DNA of 60,174 nt from Candidatus Heimdallarchaeota archaeon (GCA_015523565.1 WAKA01000203.1:1-60174); one strand, 5' to 3'; positions 42,285 through 51,827 are shown, counted from the first letter of the stretch. The notes: generated from the sequence alone by a model not told the origin. A program made the numbers and translations.

Positions 42285-43778
42285 TTACCACCTCATATAG
42301 CCCCAATAGGATTTCTTCCAAAACATGTTTTCATCAACAGTCTTGCCGTTTGTCGATGGCATCGCTGTTTGTGTCGCTTGCTTGTATGCTGCAACTGCTC
42401 TGGCAATTAACTCAAGCGATCTGTCCGGTTTGAATTTTTCCATGTGGTTTTCCAAAAATTTGGTGTCATATTTTAGTGTGCGAAATTCCTCACTGTCAAT
42501 TATTTGTTTCAAGTATGGAACTGTTGTATGTATCCCTGTCAGCTTATATGATGCCAAAGCAATGGAAAGTTTGGTTCTTGCCATTTCTCGGGATCGACCA
42601 TAACTGATCAATTTTCCAATCATGGAATCATAAAAATTCGGAATGTCTGAATTGGGTTCCGCATGACTGTCAACTCTGAGCCCAACTCCACGTGGATGGA
42701 TTATCTTCGATATTTTTCCTGGACTTGGTCTAAAACCATTGTACGGGTCTTCTGCATAAATTCTTGCCTCAATTGCATGACCTTTGAATTTGATATCCTT
42801 TTGTTCAATTTCCAGTTCTTCTCCACTTGCAACCTGTAGTTGTCTGTAAATGAGATCCTCAGAGGTGATGAATTCCGTGACTGGATGTTCAACTTGTATT
42901 CGAGTATTCACCTCCATGAAATAATGATTTCCGTCCTTATCCAACAAGAATTCTGCTGTGCCTGCATTCTGGTAACGTACTGTCTCCCCCAAAGAGACTG
43001 CGGATTCATGGATTTCTTTGGCTTTCTCTCTTGAAATGGAAGGGGCTGGCGCTTCCTCAATCAATTTTTGGTTCTTTCTTTGCATGCTGCAATCTCTTTC
43101 ACCAAAGTGAAGCACCCCCTTTTCAGTTCCTAACAACTGAACTTCAATATGCTTTGCTGAAACAAGGTATTTCTCAACAAATATTTCTGGATTGCCGAAA
43201 GCGCTTTTTGCTTCTTGCATAGCCAATGTTGCCATGTCCATGAAATCCTCTTCTCTATTCACAAGTCTTATTCCCCTTCCGCCCCCTCCTGCTGATGCTT
43301 TGATAAGAACTGGAAACCCGATGTTCTTTGCTATTTCGAAAAGCTCATCAACTTCTCTTGGCTCAAGGCTCCCTGGCAATAATGGAACTCCCGCCTTTTT
43401 TGCAGCTTCCCTTGCAGATACTTTTTCACCAAGAACCTGCATGTTTTCACTTGTTGGACCAATAAAATCAATCCCCACTTTGTCTACTGCCTTTCTGAAT
43501 TCAATGTTTTCTGAAAGGAAACCATATCCCGGATGGATTGCCTCCACTCCCAATTCTTTTGCTATTGGAAGAAAGTGGTTATAGTTGAGATATGATTCAT
43601 TGGGCAAATTACCAGGGAGTTCAATAACTTTGTCTGCCAATTTTACGGGCAGTGTCCTTCGGTCAACAGGACTGGAAAGAATGACACTTTCTATTCCAAG
43701 GGATTTCAACGTCAACATAATTCTTAAGGCAATTTCTCCCCTGTTCGCAACAAGAACCGAATTATACACAATCAACAA
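42285..43778 (-). CDS. accC: biotin carboxylase subunit (acyl-CoA/pyruvate carboxylase)
   Basis: A 497-residue biotin carboxylase, ATP-grasp type, that carboxylates the biotin of the adjacent carrier. Motifs: VLVANRGEIALRI near residue 8, HPGYGFLSEN near 86, the glycine-rich ATP loop GGGGRGIRLV near 165 and the catalytic EVNTRIQVEHPVTE near 290. The TTG at 43778 is the plausible start because TTTAAAG near 43802-43808 is about 26 bases upstream; downstream TTG and GTG codons are alternatives. The length fits free archaeal AccC/PycA subunits. Confidence 0.93.
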   Translation of the reverse strand: MLIVYNSVLVANRGEIALRIMLTLKSLGIESVILSSPVDRRTLPVKLADKVIELPGNLPNESYLNYNHFLPIAKELGVEAIHPGYGFLSENIEFRKAVDKVGIDFIGPTSENMQVLGEKVSAREAAKKAGVPLLPGSLEPREVDELFEIAKNIGFPVLIKASAGGGGRGIRLVNREEDFMDMATLAMQEAKSAFGNPEIFVEKYLVSAKHIEVQLLGTEKGVLHFGERDCSMQRKNQKLIEEAPAPSISREKAKEIHESAVSLGETVRYQNAGTAEFLLDKDGNHYFMEVNTRIQVEHPVTEFITSEDLIYRQLQVASGEELEIEQKDIKFKGHAIEARIYAEDPYNGFRPSPGKISKIIHPRGVGLRVDSHAEPNSDIPNFYDSMIGKLISYGRSREMARTKLSIALASYKLTGIHTTVPYLKQIIDSEEFRTLKYDTKFLENHMEKFKPDRSLELIARAVAAYKQATQTAMPSTNGKTVDENMFWKKSYWGYMRW

Positions 43779-43805
43779 TTCACATGGAATTCAAAAGCAT
43801 TATCT

Positions 43806-45182
43806 TTAAACCTTGTTTCTTTTTCTACGTACACGCCTGTGGCTTGATTTTGCCAGCCTTCGAGATTGGGCAAAAACCTTGTTCTTGTGCCTTTCACTTG
43901 CAGCAAGTCTCTTCCCTTGCCTTGAAAAAGGGTCATATTTCTGGTAGCTGTCGTTGAACCATCCTTTGTTGATGGACTTGCTTTTCTTTCTTTGTTCTAT
44001 CTGTTTGATTCGCTTCTCTTCCAATTGAATTTCCCTTTTTGTCTTTCTCAACATTTCTGGTAATTTTTGTATCACCTGTATCTTGCTATGTGTTGCCTTT
44101 TCTATTTTTCTGACAAGATGCAATTCTTCAGGTGAAACAAGATTGATTGCAATTCCTGTTGTACCTGCACGGGCTGTTCTTCCAACTCTATGCACGTATT
44201 CATCAACGTTCCTTGGAATGTCAAAATTAATCACATGGCTTAATTCAGGAATGTCTATCCCTCTGGATCCCACTTCTGTTGTCACTAAAACATTGACCTC
44301 CCCAAGCCTCAAGTTTTCCAAGGCTGTCAGTCTTTGCTTTTTGGTTAAGCCTCCATGTAGTTCTTCAACATCCAAGCCTTCTTTCAATAACATTTTCGTC
44401 AAGGCCCTTGCACCATCCTTGGAATGAATGAATATCATTGCCGCGGTGATTTCATCTTTCTTTTTCCTTAGGAAGTCTATGAGGAATGTTTTCTTTTCCT
44501 CTTTTAGCATTTCATATGAATATTGCCTGAGACCTTTTGGCAAGCCTAACCTCCTGACCTCTACCAATGTTGGTCTTCCTATAATGTAATTGGCAATCTT
44601 CTCAACCTCTGCTGGAAGTGTAGCGCTGAACATGTGTATCTTTGGATGTTCCTCTTCCTTGACGCTTTTTATTATGTCCAAGATATTGTCCATAAATCCT
44701 AAGTCAAGAAGCATGTCACACTCATCCAAGACTATCCATTTCAAGTATGAAATATTGATCTTACCTTCTGATTTTGCCTCCAATAATTTCCCAGGTGTTG
44801 CTATTATCAGATCAATCCTGCTTTCCTTCAATCGAGACGGACGAAATGGAAGGCGACCTGATATGTTTACTGTTGCCAAGTCTACAGGTTTGCCGAGAAC
44901 ACGTGCGACATTGTAAATCTGGTCAGCAAGTTCTGTAGTCGGTGCTAATACCAAGCCTAAAGGGAAGTCATGGTCTACAGGAGTGGAAATGATCCTGTCT
45001 ATCAACGGAAGTAAATAGGCAAGTGTTTTCCCTGTACCTGACGGTGCCAAGCCAATGACATTTTTGTCTGCCAATATCTTGGGAATGGCCTGTTTTTGAA
45101 TTTCTGTGGTTTTTGTGAAACCAAGCTCTTCAGTGACCACTTTTTTCAGGTATGGGTTTAGTTTAAGGTTTTGGAATTTCAT
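43806..45182 (-). CDS. DEAD-box family RNA helicase with DECD motif
   Basis: A 458-residue ATP-dependent RNA helicase. Q motif (TEIQKQAIP near 26-34), motif I APSGTGKT (46-53), Ia PTTEL, Ib ATPGK, motif II DECD at residues 153-156, motif III SAT, and the C-terminal HGG/TTEVGSRGIDIPE/HRVGRTARAG motifs are all present. The DECD variant of motif II is also that of UAP56/Sub2 helicases. The last 80 residues are a Lys/Arg-rich tail (KRIKQIEQRKKSKSINKG, HRRVRRKRNKV) likely to hold RNA. The downstream AccC promoter lies at the very end of this gene. Confidence 0.93.
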   Translation of the reverse strand: MKFQNLKLNPYLKKVVTEELGFTKTTEIQKQAIPKILADKNVIGLAPSGTGKTLAYLLPLIDRIISTPVDHDFPLGLVLAPTTELADQIYNVARVLGKPVDLATVNISGRLPFRPSRLKESRIDLIIATPGKLLEAKSEGKINISYLKWIVLDECDMLLDLGFMDNILDIIKSVKEEEHPKIHMFSATLPAEVEKIANYIIGRPTLVEVRRLGLPKGLRQYSYEMLKEEKKTFLIDFLRKKKDEITAAMIFIHSKDGARALTKMLLKEGLDVEELHGGLTKKQRLTALENLRLGEVNVLVTTEVGSRGIDIPELSHVINFDIPRNVDEYVHRVGRTARAGTTGIAINLVSPEELHLVRKIEKATHSKIQVIQKLPEMLRKTKREIQLEEKRIKQIEQRKKSKSINKGWFNDSYQKYDPFSRQGKRLAASERHKNKVFAQSRRLAKSSHRRVRRKRNKV

Positions 45183-45280
45183 CTTAACAATGGATTAATT
45201 TCAGACTATTTCACTATATAGGTATATTCAGTTTTCAAAAAATTCGTACAATTGTTAATCGTTATGTTTTCCACTAAACC

Positions 45281-45290
45281 TTATAAAAAG
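45281..45290 (+). promoter_or_regulatory. TATA box of alpha/beta hydrolase gene
   Basis: TTATAAAAAG is centred about 24 bases before the ATG at 45309 and selects that ATG over the open upstream frame starting at 45252. Confidence 0.55.
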
Positions 45291-45308
45291 AACATTCAAA
45301 GAAGAATT

Positions 45309-46097
45309 ATGGAAATTTTTGAGTTCAAACCTAAAGAAACACGATATTCTACTCCATTGTTGTTTGTTCACGGCATGTGGCATGCCGCATGGTGTTGGGA
45401 AGGGTTCATCACTCACTTCACCAAGGCAGGATTCACCTGCTATTCGTTCAATCTTAGAAAACATGGGCATCAAAGAAATCCAAAAGGGATAAGATGGGTC
45501 AAAATTTCTGACTATGTTAGAGACCTTGAAAATGTAGTTGACCAATTGGGAACCACCCCTGTCATTATTGGTCATTCCATGGGCGGATTCATTTTGCAAA
45601 AGTATCTTGAAAAATCCGAACCCGCGGCTTCAATATTTCTTGCCAGTATCCCTCACACAGGGACTTTCAAGGCAACATTGAGATTTATGGGCAAATATCC
45701 ATTTGCATTCTTGCGCATGATTTTAACATTCAACATGATTGCAATGATCACTTCTGAAGATCGGTATTCAAGAATGTTTTTGACGGAAGGAACAGATTTA
45801 TCCAAAAATTTTGAAAAGGTACAAAACGAGGCATTTCGGGCTTATCTAGACACGTTTTTGTTTAATCTTCCTAAAACCAAGAAAATAAGGAAAACTATTA
45901 CCAATTTTGACAATGTTCTTTTTCTCGCGGCAGAAAAAGACGCATTTTTCACCCCAAAATCACTTCAAAACACTGCAAAGAAATACAATGCTCATTTTCA
46001 CTTATTTAAAGATCTTGCACACAATATGATGACTGGACCAGGTAGTGAGAAAGTTGCTGAGTTTTGCATCGATTTTCTGTCCTCCAGAATTGAATAG
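45309..46097 (+). CDS. alpha/beta hydrolase
   Basis: About 262 residues from the ATG at 45309. LLFVHGMWHAAWCWEGF is the oxyanion/HG segment, VIIGHSMGGFI the nucleophile elbow, Asp in LAAEKDAFF and His in DLAHNMM near the C-terminus. It belongs to the hydrolase_6/esterase-like branch with an internal helical cap (TLRFMGKYPFAFLRMILTF). Divergent from the helicase gene. The substrate is not predictable. Confidence 0.88.
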   Translation: MEIFEFKPKETRYSTPLLFVHGMWHAAWCWEGFITHFTKAGFTCYSFNLRKHGHQRNPKGIRWVKISDYVRDLENVVDQLGTTPVIIGHSMGGFILQKYLEKSEPAASIFLASIPHTGTFKATLRFMGKYPFAFLRMILTFNMIAMITSEDRYSRMFLTEGTDLSKNFEKVQNEAFRAYLDTFLFNLPKTKKIRKTITNFDNVLFLAAEKDAFFTPKSLQNTAKKYNAHFHLFKDLAHNMMTGPGSEKVAEFCIDFLSSRIE

Positions 46098-46137
46098 AAA
46101 TTAAATTCGTAAAATGGTCAATTACACTTGAAATAAG

Positions 46138-46146
46138 TATTTAAGA
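46138..46146 (+). promoter_or_regulatory. TATA box of second ABC exporter operon
   Basis: TATTTAAGA is centred about 26 bases before the ATG at 46168. A run of T residues lies directly before the ATG and there is no Shine-Dalgarno, so the mRNA is probably leaderless. Confidence 0.5.
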
Positions 46147-46167
46147 TCTATTTCTTGATTTTTTTTT

Positions 46168-47106
46168 ATGATTGAAACCACTGAGCTCACAAAAATATAC
46201 ATTGACGCAGGTGGTCAGAAATATGTCGGGGTAGAGAACCTGAACCTTAGAATCGGAAAAGGGGAGATTGTGGGTCTGTTTGGTCCCAATGGGGCTGGGA
46301 AGACGACGACTCTAAATCTCCTGTCCACAATCCTTAAGCCAACAAAAGGTGATGCCATTGTAAATGGCTATGATATAATCAAGAACCCATTAAAGGTGAG
46401 GGAATGCATAGGAGTTGCAGGTGATACCCCTGGATTTTATGCAAGGCTTTCAGCAAGGGACAATCTCGAATTTTTTGGAAAACTTGCAGGGATTGACAAC
46501 CTTGAAAGCAAAATAATGGAATTGACAAGTTATCTGAACATTGACAATGTATTGGACAGAAAAGTGGGGACATTCTCAAAAGGAATGACACAGAAACTGC
46601 TTTTGGCTAGGGCTTTGTTGAATGATCCCGCACTCCTTATGCTTGACGAACCATGGTCTGGATTGTCTCCACTTGCACAGGTGGAACTTAGGGATTTACT
46701 TACTGAAATCACCAAAGAAAGAAACAGAACTGTAATAATCTCTACACATAACCTTGTGCAGGCTGAAAGGATTGTTGACAGATTGCTCATAATCAATCAC
46801 GGAAGAATCATCAAGGATTCAACTCCTGAATTGCTAAGACGGGAATTCATGCTAAATCCCCTTCTTTTGGTCAAAATAGATCCAAGGGATTTAAGAATTG
46901 CAAAAAGAATTATTGACGGGACAAATCATTCAATCAATAGTATTTCAGAACAAGACGGAACAATTGAGATTTCCATCAAGGATTTTGAACAGACTCCAGA
47001 CCTTGTAAAGGGTCTTGCAATTGAACAGGTAAGAATTCATGAGGTAAGGGAACTGATCCCTTCACTTGAAGAAATCTACATTAAATTGGTTGGAGGCAAT
47101 AATTAA
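46168..47106 (+). CDS. ABC-2 exporter, ATP-binding protein (second system)
   Basis: A 312-residue ATPase with Walker A GPNGAGKTT near residue 39, signature FSKGMTQK near 136, Walker B LLMLDEPWSG near 156 and switch His STHN. After the ABC core (about 230 residues) it has an 80-residue C-terminal extension (LLLVKIDPRDLRIAKRII) as in NatA/DrrA-like exporters. The signature has Ser-Lys-Gly in place of the usual Ser-Gly-Gly. The permease begins directly after its stop. Confidence 0.92.
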   Translation: MIETTELTKIYIDAGGQKYVGVENLNLRIGKGEIVGLFGPNGAGKTTTLNLLSTILKPTKGDAIVNGYDIIKNPLKVRECIGVAGDTPGFYARLSARDNLEFFGKLAGIDNLESKIMELTSYLNIDNVLDRKVGTFSKGMTQKLLLARALLNDPALLMLDEPWSGLSPLAQVELRDLLTEITKERNRTVIISTHNLVQAERIVDRLLIINHGRIIKDSTPELLRREFMLNPLLLVKIDPRDLRIAKRIIDGTNHSINSISEQDGTIEISIKDFEQTPDLVKGLAIEQVRIHEVRELIPSLEEIYIKLVGGNN

Positions 47107-47907
47107 ATGATTAGAACAAGTAAGGCGCTGACTATTTTCTGGAAAGACATGAAGGATTTAATGCAATCGAAATATGTTCTCCTTTCATTTCTTGTAATGC
47201 CTTTCATCTTTGGCGTTTTCATTCCCGTAATCTCAATCTTTCCATTTTTGGGATTTGGTGATACCCAATCAAGTTCCACTGGATTTGACTTTCTTCCCCC
47301 ACTGACAAATGACTGGAATCAACTGACTGAAAACCAGAAAGGACTGATTTTTACCATAGAAACCATGAATTTCATGCTTTTGCTCCTTTCCATCGTATTG
47401 CCAACTGTCATTGCTGCCGACAGTTTTGTCGGTGAAAAAGACAGGAGAACAATTGTCACTCTCCTTCTATTGCCAATTACTGATACCGAGATTTATCTTG
47501 GAAAGGTCTTGAGCACTATTGTGCCAACAATTATTGCAATTTTCATTGGCTCATTGACTTATTTCTCATTGGTCAGTTATGTAACAGTAAAGGTACTTGG
47601 ATATTTTTATCTGCTTAATTACAAGTTCTTTCTTTTAGTTATCTTTGTAAGCCCATTGCTTACAATAGCCACTACCAACCTTATGATTTGGGTATCGACA
47701 AGAACCTCAACCACTCGTGACGCCCAACAGCTTGGATCAACCCTATCTCTTACTCTTACTCCTCTAATCCTTATCGCAATGCTCTCATTGATTTATAGCC
47801 CCGCTTATTTTGCAGTGGTCATTATTTTCCTTGGAATTCTTGACTATCTTCTTATCAAGCTCGGTCTTGGTCTGATGGATAGGGAAAAGCTTTACACGAG
47901 TCTTTAG
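47107..47907 (+). CDS. ABC-2 type permease (second system)
   Basis: A 266-residue permease with six helices, partner of the preceding ATPase (no gap between genes). The conserved loop is SFVGEKDRRTIVTLLLLP, followed by TDTEIYLGKVLSTIVPTI, typical of ABC-2 families such as NatB. The first periplasmic loop is short, unlike that of the 27600 permease. The exported substrate is unknown. Confidence 0.9.
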   Translation: MIRTSKALTIFWKDMKDLMQSKYVLLSFLVMPFIFGVFIPVISIFPFLGFGDTQSSSTGFDFLPPLTNDWNQLTENQKGLIFTIETMNFMLLLLSIVLPTVIAADSFVGEKDRRTIVTLLLLPITDTEIYLGKVLSTIVPTIIAIFIGSLTYFSLVSYVTVKVLGYFYLLNYKFFLLVIFVSPLLTIATTNLMIWVSTRTSTTRDAQQLGSTLSLTLTPLILIAMLSLIYSPAYFAVVIIFLGILDYLLIKLGLGLMDREKLYTSL

Positions 47908-47981
47908 ATATAGTTTACAACTATCCCTGTTTTACGCGGTAATTTTTAGTAAGGCTGTTTCCACAATAGAAATGGATCAAC

Positions 47982-49880
47982 TTGGATGAGTACAAAGACA
48001 TTTTCATAGCAGAATTGGATGAAAACACGAAACTTTTGAGTGATTCCCTACTTAAACTAGAGAGGAGTCCCTCCCAACTGAAACCATTGGAAGATGTTAT
48101 CAGGGCCGCACACACTGTGAAAGGTATGGCCGCCACTATGGGATTTGAAAACCTTACCAGGTTGACTCACACAGTGGAATCAAAATTAAGGGAAATCCAA
48201 CAGCAGGGTAAGATCTCCAAAAACTTGGTTGATTCACTCTTCCAAGTCGTGGATCGATTGGAACAATTCAAGGAATTTATGGAAGATGACAAGGATTTAT
48301 CAAAAATCCAAGTTGATGATTTGATAAGGTTTCTTGAGAAATATGACCTTCAGGCTGACCTAGAACTTGAACAGGAAGGCGCCACAGAACCTCGACTCAA
48401 ATTGGAAAACAAATTCTCAATAACCGTGAAATTCAAACGCGGTGCCAAACTGTTGGGTGCAAGAGGATTTCAGTTGTTAAGGGCCATTGAGAATGTCGCC
48501 CAAGTGATCAAGTCTACTCCTCCTCGAAGCGACTTGGAAGAAGGAAAACTCCTTGGGGATGTAACTTTTGAAATCATTACAAATGAGGACGAGGTTAGCC
48601 TCAGGCAGGTTATTTCATCTATTGAGGATATTGATGAAGTTATCATTTCCCGACTTGTTGAAAAAGAAGAGGGTCCAAAAATCAAAGTTACAAGAGGCAT
48701 CCAGACAGTCCGTGTAAACCTCAACCAATTGGACGAGGTCGTTGACCTTCTTGGAGAACTTGTTCTTAACAGGGGACGCTTAGAATCCATTCTAGGAAAC
48801 ATGATCAATCCAGAAATCGTTGAAAACCTGAATACATTTGACTCATTGATCACCACAATCCAAGACAAATTGATGAGAATGAGAATGGTTCCATTGAACC
48901 GTATCTTCGAAACCTATCCAAGAACAGTCAGGGATATTGCGTCCAAAAAGGGACAAGACATTCAAATCTTTCTCCAAGGTTCCCATATTGAATTGGATCG
49001 ATCTGTCATTGACCAAGTGAATGAGGCATTGTTGCACCTCATCAGAAATGCCGCAACCCATGGGATTGAACCTCCTGATATCCGCAAAAAGCTTGGAAAG
49101 CCAGTTGTCGGAACAATTCGCGTTTCTGCTTTCCAAGATAAGGGAGAGGTACAAATCGTGGTCGAGGATGACGGTAGCGGTCTTGATCTGGAAAAAATCA
49201 GGAAAAAAGGAATCCAAATGGGGTTGATTGATGAAAAAACAAGATTAACCAGATCACAGGTTGCCGCACTTATCTTCCATCCTGGCTTTAGCACAGCAGA
49301 CGTTCTTACTGATGCCGCAGGACGAGGGGTTGGCATGGATATCGTGAAAGAAACAATAAATGAGATTTCAGGATCTATTGAAATTAGATCCAAGAGAAAT
49401 GTGGGCACCCAATTCATCATACGGGTTCCTCAAACACTCGCCATCATTGAAGCATTGATCGTTCAGATCAACAATTACCATTTTGCCCTGCCAATGCTGA
49501 ACATTGAAAAAATCTTTTCGGAAGATGATCCCTCAATAGAATACCATGAGGACGATGTATTCCTGAAATATGAAAAATTCACAATTCCTGTTATTGACCT
49601 TGAAAAGTCACTTATTGTCCCATCCCATATCAAACCCGCATATGACGAAGATCAAAGCATGAAAAAACAAAAGAAAAAGGTAGTCCTTTGGGAAAAGGGC
49701 GGCAAGCGGGTTGCTTTCAAGGTCACCAATGTTCTTGAACAGAGGGAAATAGTCACTAAGCAATTTGATGAGGTATTGGCAGAATATCCTGGATTTTCTG
49801 GAGCCACAATCTTAAAAGAAGAAGAGGTTGTGCTTATCCTTGACCCTTCAACATTCCATGAACTGACTTTGTACGCATGA
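47982..49880 (+). CDS. cheA: CheA chemotaxis histidine kinase
   Basis: A 632-residue CheA. P1: Hpt domain 1-105 with phospho-His 44 in RAAHTVKG. P2: about 145-225 (FSITVKFKRGAKLLGARGFQ) as CheY/CheB-binding domain. P3 dimerisation about 235-300 (VNLNQLDEVVDLLGELVLNR). P4 kinase about 300-490 with the N box LLHLIRNAATHGIE, G1 EDDGSGLD and G2 GRGVGMDIV. P5 CheW-like about 495-632. Only a TTG at 47982 can start this frame after the in-frame TAG; a five-codon ATG frame (47972-47989) overlaps it. cheA lies 8 kb from cheW/cheY/cheB. Confidence 0.97.
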   Translation: MDEYKDIFIAELDENTKLLSDSLLKLERSPSQLKPLEDVIRAAHTVKGMAATMGFENLTRLTHTVESKLREIQQQGKISKNLVDSLFQVVDRLEQFKEFMEDDKDLSKIQVDDLIRFLEKYDLQADLELEQEGATEPRLKLENKFSITVKFKRGAKLLGARGFQLLRAIENVAQVIKSTPPRSDLEEGKLLGDVTFEIITNEDEVSLRQVISSIEDIDEVIISRLVEKEEGPKIKVTRGIQTVRVNLNQLDEVVDLLGELVLNRGRLESILGNMINPEIVENLNTFDSLITTIQDKLMRMRMVPLNRIFETYPRTVRDIASKKGQDIQIFLQGSHIELDRSVIDQVNEALLHLIRNAATHGIEPPDIRKKLGKPVVGTIRVSAFQDKGEVQIVVEDDGSGLDLEKIRKKGIQMGLIDEKTRLTRSQVAALIFHPGFSTADVLTDAAGRGVGMDIVKETINEISGSIEIRSKRNVGTQFIIRVPQTLAIIEALIVQINNYHFALPMLNIEKIFSEDDPSIEYHEDDVFLKYEKFTIPVIDLEKSLIVPSHIKPAYDEDQSMKKQKKKVVLWEKGGKRVAFKVTNVLEQREIVTKQFDEVLAEYPGFSGATILKEEEVVLILDPSTFHELTLYA

Positions 49881-49902
49881 ACTCGCTTGGCTTTGCATGA
49901 AC

Positions 49903-50901
49903 TTACTTGATTGGTAAATTGCCTTCAAATTCAGATCTTAGATAGTCTGGCGTGATATTTGCATAAATTTGCGTCGTATCCAATGATGAGTGACCAAGCA
50001 ATTGCTGGATTGCACGGATATTGGTCTTGTTCATCACAAGATGGGAAGCAAATGAATGCCTGATCATGTGTGGTGTTGTATGCCTGACACCTGTTTTTTC
50101 AGAAATCTGTGAAATGAAATGCTGTATGGTTCTGTTGGCTACTCGCTTTCCCCTGTTGCTCAAAAACAATGCCCGTTTTGCATCTTCCGATATGGAGCCA
50201 TGACGTTTGATTGTCTTTTCAATTACCCTTTTTCTCTCTCCATCAATATATGCCTTTATTGCCGCCGCCGCCCTCGGTGTAAGCAGAACAAGTCTGTCCT
50301 TGCTTCCTTTCCCTCCCCTGATTATGATCTGCCCAGTTGTTTGCTTTTCAACTTCGCCAGTTTCAGTGACAACTTCCTTGTAATTAAATTCAATGTCCTC
50401 AAGATTTATGTTCCTGACCTCATTGCATCTCGCCCCTGTGGAATATAAAACCTCCAAAACAGTTTGGTGCATCTGTGATTTTTTCTGTGAGTTAAGCAGT
50501 TTTGCCATGTCGTCCTTTGGCAAGAACTTTGGAAGTGACTTTGCCCGTTTTGGATATGATAGGTCTTCAGCAGGGTCTTCATTTATAATCTTGTTGCTTT
50601 TTAAGAACTTGAAAAAGCCTTTCAAAGTGCAGACTCTTCTATGTATGCTTGAAGGCTTATTCTCACGATTATTGTGCAGGAATGCAAGAAAACCTCGCAA
50701 ATGAAATATGCTGACCTGTTTCCAATTTACATTGTTTGTGTTGTCGATATATCCATTCTCCTTTAACCAATTGATCAAAGAAAAGAGATCATGTGAATAC
50801 CCTTTGATTGTATTTTTTGAAGAACCCTTTTCAATTTCCATATACGCAAGAAAGTTTTTGACCATCAAGTCATTCACTTGGTCTGCAAACGTCATTGACA
50901 T
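49903..50901 (-). CDS. xerA: XerA-type tyrosine recombinase
   Basis: A 332-residue site-specific recombinase with SAM-like N-terminal core-binding domain (about 10-105) and catalytic domain. Catalytic residues: Arg in STGARCNEVRN, Lys in RGGKGSKDR, His-x-x-Arg in HMIRHSF, His in LLGHSS and nucleophile Tyr in TTQIYANI. A 20-residue insertion (VVTETGEVEKQTTG) separates the Arg and Lys regions. The lone copy and archaeal-like length fit chromosomal XerA (dimer resolution), rather than a phage integrase. No dif-like site was identified. Confidence 0.88.
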   Translation of the reverse strand: MSMTFADQVNDLMVKNFLAYMEIEKGSSKNTIKGYSHDLFSLINWLKENGYIDNTNNVNWKQVSIFHLRGFLAFLHNNRENKPSSIHRRVCTLKGFFKFLKSNKIINEDPAEDLSYPKRAKSLPKFLPKDDMAKLLNSQKKSQMHQTVLEVLYSTGARCNEVRNINLEDIEFNYKEVVTETGEVEKQTTGQIIIRGGKGSKDRLVLLTPRAAAAIKAYIDGERKRVIEKTIKRHGSISEDAKRALFLSNRGKRVANRTIQHFISQISEKTGVRHTTPHMIRHSFASHLVMNKTNIRAIQQLLGHSSLDTTQIYANITPDYLRSEFEGNLPIK

Positions 50902-51038
50902 TATTGCGCTTCTGAATTATATGTATTAAAGGCGTACTGGAAGAATAGTGGAGTATTGTTCAAGTTCCTTTTTGAAATGTTCATTAGAAATGGCGATGTA
51001 GGAAAATACTTAATATTATTGAAACCACATTATCCATA

Positions 51039-51827
51039 ATGAAAAAGATTATCGTGTACTTTCTTCTTTTAACCCTTTTAATTACCTTGCCATTTACTGC
51101 TTCTGCACAAAAATATTACCTATCAACTCCATCAGGTGCACAAATCAGCAGTGACTTTGATATAACATCGTACCAGAATATTACTTTGGCACAATTTTAT
51201 GGTAAAATGACTCTTTCCTGGTATGCCCAAAGTGTGCCATTAATAAGATTTACAAATATTTCATTGTTTATACAGCTTTTTGATGATACAGAAAAGAAGT
51301 TGATGTCAACTTCATTCAATTCAACCGATACATTGGATTTTGTGGGTGATTATGTAGAAATACAATTTGAAATAGCGTATGATATAAATGAAATATTGAA
51401 CTCTTCCCAAATTGATAGTGTCATATTGAAATCAGAAATAATTTTCCAAGAAGAAAAAAGCAATGTGGTCATAAACAGTGTTACATCTCCAATCTTTGAA
51501 ATCGATACTATTTCAATTGATTATTCCATGATTAAGGATTATTACAATCCCAATCCTTCGACCCCTTCAAGCTTTGAACCTGAACCTATCACTTCTACCC
51601 CTTCAATAAATTTCCCCTTAATCATAACATATACAATTGCAATTGTTAGTGTAATCATTTTCATTTCATGGGTTATTAACAAAATGAATAAGGATGAAAA
51701 AGTCGCAAAGCCAATCAAGTCAGTGGTCATAAAGAAATCAACTTCCAAATTCAAGACATGCCCAACTTGCGGTAAAGTAGTTCATCCTTCAGATTTGTTC
51801 TGTATGGATTGCGGAACCAAACTCTAA
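51039..51827 (+). CDS. anchored protein with external domain and C-terminal cytoplasmic zinc ribbon
   Basis: A 262-residue protein: signal sequence 1-23 (IIVYFLLLTLLITLPFTASA), external beta-rich domain of about 155 residues, Pro/Ser/Thr linker (NPNPSTPSSFEPEPITSTPS), a membrane helix about 192-212 and a basic segment leading to a zinc ribbon CPTC/CMDCG at about 240-259. The same plan, ectodomain, single helix, cytoplasmic ribbon, is used by the 5433-6602 protein. Overlaps the convergent ribB by four bases. TATA-like AATATTATT lies about 25 bases upstream. Confidence 0.6.
   Translation: MKKIIVYFLLLTLLITLPFTASAQKYYLSTPSGAQISSDFDITSYQNITLAQFYGKMTLSWYAQSVPLIRFTNISLFIQLFDDTEKKLMSTSFNSTDTLDFVGDYVEIQFEIAYDINEILNSSQIDSVILKSEIIFQEEKSNVVINSVTSPIFEIDTISIDYSMIKDYYNPNPSTPSSFEPEPITSTPSINFPLIITYTIAIVSVIIFISWVINKMNKDEKVAKPIKSVVIKKSTSKFKTCPTCGKVVHPSDLFCMDCGTKL

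Noticed and set aside
49903..50901. Recombinase as a sign of an integrated element
   Set aside because: The intact protein is of the lone chromosomal XerA type and has no adjacent phage or plasmid genes or direct repeats that I can see.
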